Assembly: GCA_002633005.1 (NCBI GenBank)
Contig: NMRA01000156.1
Span: 244,894 to 308,893 of the forward strand
Source of the DNA: Phoronis australis
Taxonomy: Eukaryota > Phoronida > Phoronidae
Direction of reading: 5' to 3'
DNA length: 64,000 bases
Shown here: positions 1 to 10,511 of the stretch, one piece after another
Position numbering within the stretch: the stretch's first letter is position 1
How the letters are laid out: each line of letters starts with the position of its first letter
The notes under the pieces: generated by a model
Databases searched by the model: none
What the model was told of the DNA's origin: nothing
What the model saw: only the letters and a program-made list of their open reading frames with translations
Position numbers and translations under genes: made by a program

Positions 1-60
1 TGAAGTCTTTGTCGGATGAGCTCTCTACTAAGTCGGGATTGGTGCCGGGCGAGTTGCCAA
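1..60 (+). CDS. Possible end of an upstream exon (uncertain)
   Basis: The first 60 bases are GC-richer than what follows. They read open in one + frame from base 3 (starting KSLSDELSTK) up to a possible splice donor (GT at 61-62). The exon would end in phase 1, whereas the MTFR-like exon at 1387 needs a phase-2 exon before it, so another exon would have to lie between them. I did not find one. This could be an internal MTFR exon or chance; only its position upstream of the MTFR exon supports it. Confidence 0.2.
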
Positions 61-1386
61 GTAGATGTTTATTATTCTGCATTCTGTTTCAAAATGAATT
101 ATTCTCACCCTAACCAATGCTTATATAAAACTGAAACAAAGTCTGTCTCATTAGATGTCAATTTGTAATGCCTTTGGAGTATTCATGAGTGCAAGTGTTT
201 TGAGAAGCCAGCAATGAATAAACCACTGCGTTACCAGTTTTAGATGCAAGAAAGGTAATTGACCGGACACCGAGGCCGTGTGAGCGCATGCTAATTCAGT
301 GTTTGTTGACAGAAAGCTGTTGCGAAACAATAACTCGGATTTTATATGCTATGGTCACATGTTAGGGGAATCTTTACTTAGATATACAAATACATTATTC
401 AAATCAATATTACTGTACAACCTTTGCCCTGACGGTTCTGTGGAAGGGGAACCTGTCTCCGCGGCTCCCGACAAGTCAGTAGATTTTCAGTTATGTGGCT
501 AATTCACCTAAATAATTATGTGCACATTATTTCTTTGGCTCACTATTATAGTCTTTTCGTGACTGGAGGTTTAGTTTCCAACGTAAACTCGGCAAGTGCG
601 ACAGGCCTGATTGGGTTCTGAGCCACTGGCGGGCAGTAACAAGCGTTTTGTGTGTTTAGATCTGAAAAAATTGCAAGTCTAAAAGTACAACACACAGCTA
701 TGTTCCCCCGTCTGTATTTAACAGAAGAATGATTTGAATTTATCACCAAACAGACCCAAACTCCCGCGATCGACCAAGGTAAATTGGCCTACCTAACTCT
801 GTAAGCTACGGTACATCCAAATACCTATAGATCCATAACAGTGAAATAAAACACGTTTGTTCAAGAACTCGATGTTTTTGTAAGGGTTTACATCAAATTT
901 TAATGATTTATTGGCGTAAAACGATGATTATAAGCGATAAGTTGACACCAGTAAGCGTGTTGTGAACGGCTGAACAGACTGCGTTCAAACCGATTACGTC
1001 ATTGGTTAATTTCAACACCTCCGTCTGCCATTAGGTGTCAGGTAAAACAACTGAACTTGCTGTTATCGAGTGGAGCTACTCGATCTAACTTGATACAAAA
1101 TAGGTTGTTTTTTTTGGGTGGCATTCTCCTTTAAAGTTTTCAAGGAAAAAGTGCTGGCTGATTTTTTAATTTTCCTGTTTGTTTTTAGAAAGGTTATTCC
1201 ATCAGTTAGAAAGTGTTGGACCAATTTCGATATGAATGAGAACTTAAGTTGTAGCTACTTTTTGTGACCCTGAAAATCAAGTTTTCTGGACAGAGTTGCA
1301 CAGCTTCAAGTTGGTCTTTAAAGAGCAATTCTTACAATTGATCTGCTTTATTGACATTGATTCATCATGTGAACAATCCCCTCTAG
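61..1386. other. Non-coding stretch, probable intron of the MTFR-like gene
   Basis: AT-rich sequence with no exon I can support on either strand. It ends in a pyrimidine-containing acceptor (CCCCTCTAG) directly before the MTFR-like exon, which is why I read it as intronic. No repeat was recognised in it. Confidence 0.4.
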
Positions 1387-1693
1387 GTCCCCTGGTGGTA
1401 CCCCCATGCGACAGAAGCCTAGAGAGACATCGGGTACAGACCCTGCCTCATTGATCGCTCAAGCTCTCAAGAAGAAGTTTGCGCACCGTCACCTCCACAG
1501 TCCCAATGATGACGGAGACAAAGAGAATAGAGGCTACAGAGATTTCACGCCGTCGCCCAAAAAAGCCTGCAGTGCGACGACACCAGAGGTAGTGACAGTT
1601 GTCGCTGGAGAAACGATCATGATACTCCCGATCATTGAACGCATAGAATATGATGAAAATAATTTCCATACACATAAAATTAATGACAAATGA
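1387..1693 (+). CDS. 3' coding exon of a mitochondrial fission regulator (MTFR1/MTFR2-like) gene
   Basis: An acceptor CCCCTCTAG precedes an exon read in phase 2. It encodes SPGGTPMRQKPRE, then DPASLIAQALKKKFAHRH, then a DKENRGY/TPSPKK segment, and stops at 1691-1693. The SPGGTP motif, the LIxxALKKKFA helix and the KEN stretch are features I associate with the C-terminal part of the MTFR1/MTFR2/MTFR1L family, which acts at mitochondria to promote fission. A consensus-like donor (CAGAG|GTAGTG, GT at 1589-1590, phase 0) lies inside the frame. The last ~34 codons, hydrophobic and unlike the family, may therefore be intron read-through, or this may be the true terminal exon. Upstream exons are off-window or unrecognised. 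The neighbouring convergent PDE7 gene strengthens the call, because the pair is linked in vertebrates. The family call is from memory, without an alignment. Confidence 0.62.
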
Positions 1694-1699
1694 AAAAAA

Positions 1700-1705
1700 A
1701 ATAAA
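1700..1705 (+). terminator. Candidate polyadenylation signal AATAAA
   Basis: A canonical AATAAA lies seven bases after the stop codon of the MTFR-like exon. If the exon is terminal, the 3' UTR would be very short. An A-rich run precedes it, so chance occurrence is possible. Confidence 0.35.
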
Positions 1706-2989
1706 ACTTGCGAAATTTCATGAAAACATATCGCTCATTGTAAAAGTGATGTCATGAGTTTGGGCATTTGGTTATGGTTGGCAATGTTTGTTAATTAAAT
1801 CAGCTTTTGTGTGCAAAAAATGAGTCACGGAAAATTAAAACTATCCTTGAAAACTAGTGGAAAATAAAACGCAACATTGAAAGGGAGCTGTGCAGTTAGT
1901 GGAGAAAAAAATTGACTTAGAAAAGTTATTTATTGGCTATTGGTTAGCATAAAGATAGGAACAGGTAAACCTTGATGATTAGAACATCGTTAAAACAACA
2001 CTGTAAGTTTCAACTGCTTATTGAAGCCTATCTTGAAGGGTTACACAAGTAAATTTGGATCCTACAGTAAATTAAGAGCATCGCTCTGAGCCCACTAGTG
2101 TCATAAAATGCCAAATGTAACTAACTGTTAGGCATATTGGTTTGCTTTTGTCTACGTCACCTCGAAAATCACCTTTTAATTGCATCAACTTCGAATAACA
2201 CTTGAACCCAATGATATTCTATTCAGGCCCCTATTCAATACAACTGTTATCGGCGTTTTGTTGTTTGTGCTGGGATCTCGGGGGTGATGCAACATGGCAC
2301 GAAAAGGCAGCTTCACCTATCATTGAGGGGATTACACTTGCATGATTGAACTCTCGTTTTCTTATTTTACTAAGGCTTTGCTAGGACTATCTGGTTAGCC
2401 CAATACATCTAAAATAAGAAAATTCTGTGAAGTTAGGCTTTAAACGACACTTTGTTTCTCCCACACAAGGATCAGTGGCTTGTTTCAGAGAGCATGTGTT
2501 TGTTTCGTTCTACCTGACCAAAGTACAAACTGTAGTGCCAAATAAAAGTGGGAGTCACATTTCTCTTTCAGTTTGGGCAACACAAACTGAAGGCAACCGG
2601 GCGCCGACTGTCCAACATAACTGAGCCAAGGAGAGCTGCTTCGCCGCTGAAAGTGATCAATTAACTGCTGAGGGATTCTAAAGTCCAAATGGTGGACATG
2701 CATTGAGATTGTTGGGAAGAAGGTGAGAATACGACTGGAGTGGGGCATTGTGACTGGTGATAAAAGTGCGGCGATGGTTTTCTCTCGACAAGAATTATGA
2801 AGAAAACAATGAACGAGACATTTGGGAAAGCATGTTTCAGGGTACCATAGTAGAGCTGTTTTCAAGTAACTTTGTTAGTCATGATTGGTTGTTGTTGTAT
2901 GTTAACGAGCCGTGTTATCGTTCAATTTTTCGTGCTCTTTGTTGGGTAGTATGTTGCAGTTTCGTTTGTCTTGGAACACAGGCATCTTA

Positions 2990-3260
2990 TGTGCCATGTT
3001 GACCAATAGCATGTGTTTTTGTGGCATTATGCAGCACTACATTGGCCAATAGTAGGCAAGCCATGTAAGTCAGTAGTGTGTGACTTTGTGGGGTCTGGCA
3101 ACATTTCATTGGACAATAGTAGGGAATTTTACCTGTGCAAGCCATGTCGGCCAGTAGCATATGACTTTGTGTTGTAACGCAGCACTACATTGGCCAATGG
3201 TAAGCAACTAAGTGTGCAAGCCATGTTGGCCAATCGTATGCTGCACTAAATTGACCATTT
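2990..3260. repeat. CCAAT-rich minisatellite, block 1
   Basis: Imperfect tandem units of about 80 bp alternate two half-units. One reads GCAGCACTACATTGGCCAAT followed by AGTAGGCAA; the other reads GCAAGCCATGTTGGCCAAT followed by AGCATATGACTTTGTG. ATTGG/CCAAT cores recur near 3043, 3108, 3190 and 3226. A second block of the same family lies at 3915-4110. Confidence 0.75.
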
Positions 3261-3914
3261 AGCCATACACGAGTCCACGGTTTCGTCCACCGTCTTGAAA
3301 AGAATATGCAAACCATTTCACACGTGCAAATTGATGGGTGAAAAAAAATCCTTTTTAAAGCAATACCTTTGAAAGATATTTATTGCATTGTCAAATGGTT
3401 ACAACTGTGTCATTCCCAACATCGAGGATTGTCACAAACTCGCTTTTCACAAACTCGCTTTTCAATTTTAGAACTTGTAAAATAACGGAGTTGTTAGAAA
3501 AAAATCCAGTTATTAGCAACATCAGGCACGTTTTCATAAATATCACTGCAGTTTCACTGTTGATACTGTTAGTTAACCCAGGATACAAAGTAAAAGTCAA
3601 GTCTTTAAATTGTTTCAACTGAAGCCTCAATACCATTACAATCGCAAATTATTACCATCACAAAGCACCCTGGCGGCTCAGCAAAAGATTCTGTGTCCTA
3701 ACAACCCAGCAGCACTCGCGGGACGATGGCATAAATTTATTGTTAAAAGTGCTTTCACCATCTACTTGCTATTTTATAGGAGAAATCAGCATTTTATGGT
3801 TTGATCTTCATAAAGCGAAATGTAAAAATCACGTGTTTCACCACGCATACGTACATGAGCTACGCCTGCTCAGCTCGATATGGTAGACTTGTGCATAGTT
3901 TGCGATTTTGTAAT

Positions 3915-4110
3915 TCAATCAAGCAGTGCTACATTGACCAATAGCACACGACATTACACGCACTAGCTATGTCAGCCAATGGCTTAAGATACTGTAGTAT
4001 CTGGCAGCACTCCCTTGGCCAATAGTAGCCAACCTTACATGTGTAAGCCATGTTGGGCAACAGCACATAATTGTGTGTTGGCCAATGGCGGGCGGTAAAA
4101 CTCTTATATG
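3915..4110. repeat. CCAAT-rich minisatellite, block 2
   Basis: Same ~80 bp family as the block at 2990, with TTGGCCAAT-type cores near 3935, 3971, 4012, 4053 and 4077. About 650 bp of unrelated sequence separates the two blocks, so one array was probably interrupted. Confidence 0.75.
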
Positions 4111-5074
4111 GCTAATTTTGGGCAGTTTGAGTTGTTACTAAGTGTGACTACAAGTGGAGTAAATGTGACCATGACCATGAAAGGTAGTTGACTTCATTAA
4201 TGTACTCTGTAGTGTTGCTGTTGACAGTGTTGTTGGTTTTGGCAGTCGTTTCATTGTCGTTATTGTTTCCTGTCAATCATGCAGACAGTTCAGTGTGAAA
4301 CAAAATGGCTGCGCAAGTTTTCTTTTACTGTGATTTTATGTAATATTGAAGCCTTGTATAAATAATGGTTAAAAATAAAAATTCTGGAAAGGAGCAAATG
4401 GAAAATTTGTTTAATACTCAAAGGAACCCACAAGGTCAACTTGAGAAAATCGAAACAAGGTATATATCTGGTGGTAAGATTAGACAGGTTTAACAGAGCA
4501 CAGTCTACTAGTAGTATATTTACATAAGAATTCAACAAACGAATCTCCAAAGAACTTCACAATGCTAAACGAGATGATAGCAACAGATTTATATACAATA
4601 TTTACACAGAATTACCAATAAATACCTGTAAAATAAACAATCGATTGCTATAAATAATAATTTATCTGTTCAACCTGAATGATGAAAAATCTGATTTCAG
4701 CAGATAAAACGATGGAAAAGAATTTTTTATGTAAAAAAATTATTCCGACAACACAAAGGTAACCCTAACACTTGAAACACCTGCTAAAAATATACAGTGA
4801 CCTGCGTACAACTGTTTACATGACATTCACAACTACACTTCGTTATTGGAATACACAACAAGGACTAAGGACTAAGACAACACTCCAGCCTAAACAATAC
4901 TAAACATTTAATCCCATCCCCACGTCGTGGGTTGGGATCTAATCTTTTTACTCGAAATTGTTTTAACATTTCCCGTTCTGAGTTGGTACAAATTCTAGTT
5001 AATGATTCTGTACTAGAATATATTAGTATGAACGACTGAAATTCTATTTTGCACTAGGCGACCCCAGCATTACA

Positions 5075-5310
5075 CTGGGCTTGGGAATTTTCCCCTTTTA
5101 AGAGGATTTCCTCTTACTTGATTTCCAGTTTCCTCTTTTTTCGACACTTGTATCATTACTTTGACTATACATGCAAAAATGTTTATTTCAGTAAAATCTT
5201 ACAACACAAAAATATTTCCACCACACAAGCCAATTTATTTGTGGAACAATACATAACCTGGAAAATTTTCCTCTTTTTTTGTCATTGGTCATTCCAAGCC
5301 CTGATTAGAG
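5075..5310 (+). repeat. Dispersed repeat (AGAGGATTTCCTCTT family), copy 1
   Basis: About 235 bp running from GGAATTTTCCCCTTTTAAGA to a tract ending AAAATTTTCCTCTTTTTTTG. The same sequence occurs inverted at 14094-14335 with matching ends (AGAGGAAATCCTCTTAAAAG). Copy number and class are unknown; the near-palindromic termini suggest a MITE-like element. Confidence 0.6.
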
Positions 5311-7484
5311 ATTAAGTTCGAGTATGAACTTAAGATATTGTTTTTACCAGTTTGTAGCTTGAATCCAGGGGTTACCAAGTGAGGATTTGGACTATACAGT
5401 GGTTTGCATAATCCATATATACTTAAGTACAGGATAAGTGATAATTATCTGGAATTCCAAAAAATGTTTTCACGTTTATTTCGAGTGAAAAGATTAGACC
5501 AGAGACTTAAATCTGAATTTCTACTCTTCCAGTTCCGCAGTTGTTACTATAGAAATACAAAAGAAAACAGAAATCACTGGCCACTCTCATCAAGCAAAGA
5601 CACGTGAAACTTGTTTGCGAGATCACTAAGCCCGTCACTTATGCAGTAAAACTAGCGAAAAAATGAATTACTTTCCTTCCAAACTTAGAAATTTCTCTTT
5701 CTCAAGATGAACTTGTCTCGCCCATTACCCTGTTAGCTTTCAAAACTTGCCATGCACAGAAGTTTTCCAGCAATTTCAACACCCAACTTATCAGTACCCC
5801 AACTACGTGAGGGCCACTACAGATGGAGAACTTTGAGACCATATTTCTGCCTTGTGCCAAATTTTCCTCGAGTCACTGTTACCCCACACAGCGAGGTAAA
5901 ATGCTCACTGACCTGTACACTGCATTCGTGGAAAACGGTGTAAATTACAATGGAAAAGCAAGAGATTTGTTTTTGTCAGGTGATACAATAATTAAATTTC
6001 ATTGGCTACTAAAGACAATTCATAGAGTAACACCTGACCTACACACTTTGATTTGCGCCATGTCAAAGAAATCCAGCAAGTGACACATTTGCCTCGTGAG
6101 ACAAATCCTCGCACTTCATTTTGCAACAGACGTGGGCTACGAGATGAGCTCATTTACATTTGAGAAACGCAGCTGTACCAATAGTACTGGCCCGATAAGC
6201 AACTCTAAGGCCACCTTTTGCCAAAACAAAAAACTACTTTTGTTTTAGAGCGCTTACTGTTCCGAAACTGTCTCAAATTGTCCCTTACTCAAAATGAATT
6301 CTGGGCTCAGCAAGATAGTCTCGAAACCAGAGCTGCGTAACGCCGAACAAATACATTACCTTGTGAGAAAAAGGGGGTCTTTGCAAAGCAAAACGTGTGA
6401 TCACACTTAACTTTCACTTGTTTCAGAATGAGCCTCCGGCTCAACAAGTCGACATGACCCAGCGGTTCATTTTATGCGCTGAGCATCTCCTGGAGCACTA
6501 AAGAACAGTAGGTTCTTCCCAAGAAGTAAAAATTGTTCTAATTTGAGTAAGGAACAACTTGAGACCAGTTTTTAACAGTAAATAGTCTGAATCAAAAGTT
6601 TGTCTTTCTTGGAAGAAGACGGGTTTAGTGTAGCTTTAAAGGCTTTAAAGGGACACTAAACTCTGTTTCGCCCAATTCACACAATACTGATTTCGTCACA
6701 TGATATTTATTGCATGTTAGAACCTCCCCTAAGAAATAAAAGTAACAACTGGATCCTCATCGAGTCACTATGTGGATCAAGGCGGGTGATTTTTCACTGG
6801 CCACAGCCATAGATTAACTCTCAGACTGTTAGTCGCGCTTGTCGATTTAGCAAAGGAGTTTTCGACCTCACTCCAAACTCCTGAGGCTCGGCAAGGGTTG
6901 CAGAGCATTATTTTGTTACAAAGATTCAAATCATCTAGTGGCAGTTTATATCTGTTAATAGCATAAAACATGGTTTAGTATCCATTTCAATATTGTGAAT
7001 CCCACGCCGTACTAAAGCACAGGACTGACGATCCAGCGAGACCCATTTCCCATGCTCACAATCGACACGTTCAAACAACTACGGGAAAACCTCGCCAATT
7101 TAGGACACAGTATGGTGGACAAGAGCAATTTTCTATCCCAAAACTGGTGAGATTTCACCAAAATACCAGTGCTATTAGAAAACACTCAGCATTATGTAAA
7201 ATGAAAATTTCAGATGACCTTGTGATGACCTTGTGAACACAACTGAACATGAGCTTAAAGTTTAACAAGCAGACAAAGAGAACCCTAGCAGCTACAAATC
7301 AATGGCTTCGAATGAAACAGGTCAAGCTACATCGGCATACTTTACCATAACATAACAATTGGATAAATTATTTACACATTTTATTGGGTCTACTTTCTCA
7401 TAGCACACATTTTGCTGAAACTGTGCGCATGTACTTATGAAAAACCAAAAAGTAGCCAATTAAAGCTGCATTCCGCCGTATATA

Positions 7485-7770
7485 ACAGGATGGAAAATGA
7501 ATCAGGCCTTTTACTGTCATAAAAGGCCTTACCGCGATGAAATTCTATTTCCATTAACCCAAGTCACAGGCAATGCGTACATGTGCCATTTTTGAATTCT
7601 CAATTTTAAGGTTGGCCAGGGAAGTAGAAAACGGTGCATGCACGCATTGCCTACAACAGAAATGGAATCCCATCACGATAAGGATTATTATCCGAGTGAA
7701 TAACCCAATTCAATTATTGTATTTATGCCAAATTAACAAGGCCAAATGCAGCTTTAAATTTCCCATCAAC
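7485..7770. repeat. Palindrome-flanked dispersed repeat, copy 1
   Basis: Begins with GGCCTTTTACTGTCATAAAA and contains an ATTCTCAATTTTAAGGTTGG segment. A diverged relative lies at 58700-58960, which has GGCCTTTTATTCTCAT at one end and the inverted ATGAGAGTAAAAGGCC at the other. Likely a non-autonomous foldback family; boundaries are approximate. Confidence 0.4.
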
Positions 7771-9585
7771 ATCCAAATGTTTTACATTCAAATAATACAC
7801 AAACATCCTTAACAAATAAGTTGAGTTTCTTAACAATTACTAACTCTAGTATGAGCTTCATAACCTCGATGTCGAACCTTGAACGACCGTCGAAGGGCAG
7901 GTAATCAGTAGTCATTTTCTTTAGGTGGAGCTACATGTTTAGATGGTATTTTCAGCAACTGGTTTCAATGAATCACATGTCCCACACCAAGATTTTTTAA
8001 TTGTGTCATTTAAGCAAATAAGTACTGGAACAATTTAAGTGTCGTCTTATTCTAAAATAAGTACACTGTAAGACCTTTTAACATTTGAGGTACTTCTTGG
8101 TGTTTACGAACAAGCCATTTTAACCAAGTAAATGAAATAACGCGGGCAAGTTGCCACTTAAACTTCATATGTAATTTTCAGACCATTTTTGGTGGAAAAC
8201 ATGCACATAACAACAGCACCGAACACACATTTGGCTCGTAACACAATATGGCTAATGAAAAAAAAAAAATTAAGTGTATTTCTTTGCTCAGTTGTCACAT
8301 TTGGAAACACTGAAATAGTATGAAATATGGTCATTTTTCTTTGTATTTTCAAAAACATTTAACCTTCCCGTTATCTTTTTGAGCTTAACTGACTGTCTTC
8401 GGTTATTTGGACACCTGATAAATTATGCAGCATCCTAAAAACTAACCATTATTGAGGTGAGGTCAAGGGTTGCGCAGGTTAGAGGTCACAAGGACACTGT
8501 CCTTTTTCATTATGCTGTCCCAAGACAGGGCTCGAAGGAACAACATCAAAGGTGTAGAGCTCAATCAATCACAAACTCCTCAATATATCTCACTAAAAGG
8601 AATGTCTCTTCTGTCCAAGGCAACAAATGGGAGGTAAAACTTCTACCACTAAAACTTTGCAAGCCTTACTTCCCCAAAGTCCATAAACCTTTCTCAGAGT
8701 TCCAACAGCTTAGTTATATTTAAGATGATTGTTTCGGGGGGAACTTCAAATTGCCTGTTACACAAAATAGCAAATTTCATCTCGAGAAAAAAGGCACTCA
8801 CTAGCTAGATAAATGACTAGATCATAGACGAGGTCTCTGACTTGTAGTAAAAGATTGACGATTGCATTGGTGGAGAAACATTGACTAGTGGAGTTAGTAG
8901 TTAATTGGGGTTGCCTTTAGGTGTGTCCCTGAAAATAGATGAACAAATGGTTACATCAACGGAACAAATACCAACACGTCTACAACTATGCTTATCTACA
9001 GCTGTTCAGCTTTCATCTTCAGCAGTCAAATGCAACCAAAACCTTGCCTGACGCGTGACATGGAGCAAGATCTCATACAAACTTTGAAGTGACCCAATGA
9101 GAACACGACCTATGGTTGCTAGACCTGCGACAAAAAACTCACAATCGAAGCAGCGAATATTACTGTAACTACAAAGTAAAGTAAAACTCATCTAAGTCAT
9201 ACCCAACCTGACTGAGAGCTTTCATCTTGGTGAGGCCAAATAAAATACGACTTATCTTAAGGGTCGAGTGCACAAACTTGAACAACCACACCATGAAGCG
9301 AGTTTTAACTAAAGGTAATTTCTTTCCGCTAGATGTAACGCACTATGTATCATTTTGTCTGGTTACCTTCTACGTGTATCAAATGCAAGAGAGACGTAAA
9401 TCTAGCCATCTCTCAAGACTCCCACAAAATACTTTGTAGTGGAGAATGCTGCTTTGTCATATTTTGAGGAAAGCGGCAGTTTCACTCGAGCACACAGCCT
9501 CGCCTTAGATATTGTAATAGAAACATAATGAAAAGCTGCAGCTACAGAGTGCTTTTTCATAGTAGCATTGCATTACTCAAACAAC

Positions 9586-10511
9586 TCACCTGAGTGTTTG
9601 AAATCTCTCTACATCCTCCGTAGTCGACCCGCTGCCTCTACGTAACTGGCGTGTGGGGCAGTTGTGCACCGAGTCGAGACTCCGCCCGAGGATGTGGCTC
9701 CCCCTGCCCGCGGCAATGTGGTTGTTGTTGTTGGTCGCCAACTCCGCCAGAATCGGCCTACTGCCGGCAGGGAATGTTTGACCTTTGACCCTGTAGATAT
9801 GACCTCCCACCGCCAGCACGGCTAGCATGGGTTTTGTTTGCACACCGCAATGTCCCGACTGGGCCCATGTCACAGGACTGGTTAACAGACTAGTGGCGAC
9901 ACTGGGAGTGAGTGTTGATATTTTTGGACGGGTCACGATAGAGTCCACTGAAACACAGTGAATGTCATTTGAGCAGGTATGCGCACTCTGTTGATGTCGA
10001 ATCAAGTGACTGGATAGCTTTTCGACGACGCGGTCGTATGACACGGCCTGAAGCGAATTTGTTTTCGGTAGTGATCTTCTACGCTTGCCATTGGCGATGA
10101 CCGTTGTAGGAAAGCTACCACGTCGCACATACAATTGTGGAAACTCGCGGCGCAGAATTGAGTTCGGCAAGCTGTGGCGGCGCATACGCCACTGCAGCGC
10201 CTCCTCGAGTCTCTCCGCAACCTCTGCCACCTCTGTCTCAACATCGTCCATGTTGGCAATGCCGCTCCCTCCACTATTCTCTGACCGATTGCTTGACGTT
10301 GACGAAGAATTGCTGTGACGCGAACCGGGTGGTGCCGAATTCGTCTCCTGAGTTGATTGGCCAATTTGATTCTCCTTCTCCCACTCATGAACGAGATTTG
10401 TCCACGTGAGTTTGTTCCGTTGAATGTTCATCATCATGTGCTGACTGAGATGAGTCGGGAGCAAACGTTGCCACTCTTTAAACAGAGGTGCGACCACGTA
10501 CTCCATGAAAC
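9586..10511 (-). CDS. PDE7: PDE7 exon 14, end of catalytic domain and long PKA-site-rich tail
   Basis: Acceptor GTCACGCAG. Begins [15 protein letters not shown], then [16 protein letters not shown], the last helix of the PDE7 core. After about residue 435 comes a tail of ~265 residues: a Ser/Asn-rich linker (442-475), an acidic helix ([19 protein letters not shown]), then RRHSLP (Ser504), RRGSFP (Ser523), RRRSLP (Ser537) and near the end RRGSGS (Ser684). The tail is open to the TGA at 9586-9588 and is GC-richer than flanking intron. The stop lies inside a consensus donor (CACTCAG|GTGAGT; exon would end at 9590). If spliced, an unknown exon follows; if not, the protein ends ERFQTLR. Confidence 0.93.

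Larger units (their letters stand above)
1706..9585. other. Intergenic region between the two convergent genes
   Basis: No exon of a recognisable protein was found on either strand in about 7.9 kb. It holds the CCAAT-rich repeats, a dispersed repeat at 5075 and a palindromic repeat near 7490, listed separately. A short 3'-terminal exon and the 3' UTR of the PDE7 gene could lie in its right part, because the last recognised PDE7 exon ends at a consensus donor. I could not identify an acceptor or a convincing poly(A) signal. Confidence 0.5.

Noticed and set aside
10002-10409. Overlapping open frames on both strands within PDE7 exon 14
   Set aside because: Shadows of the GC-rich PDE7 tail exon, which alone continues the catalytic domain in phase.
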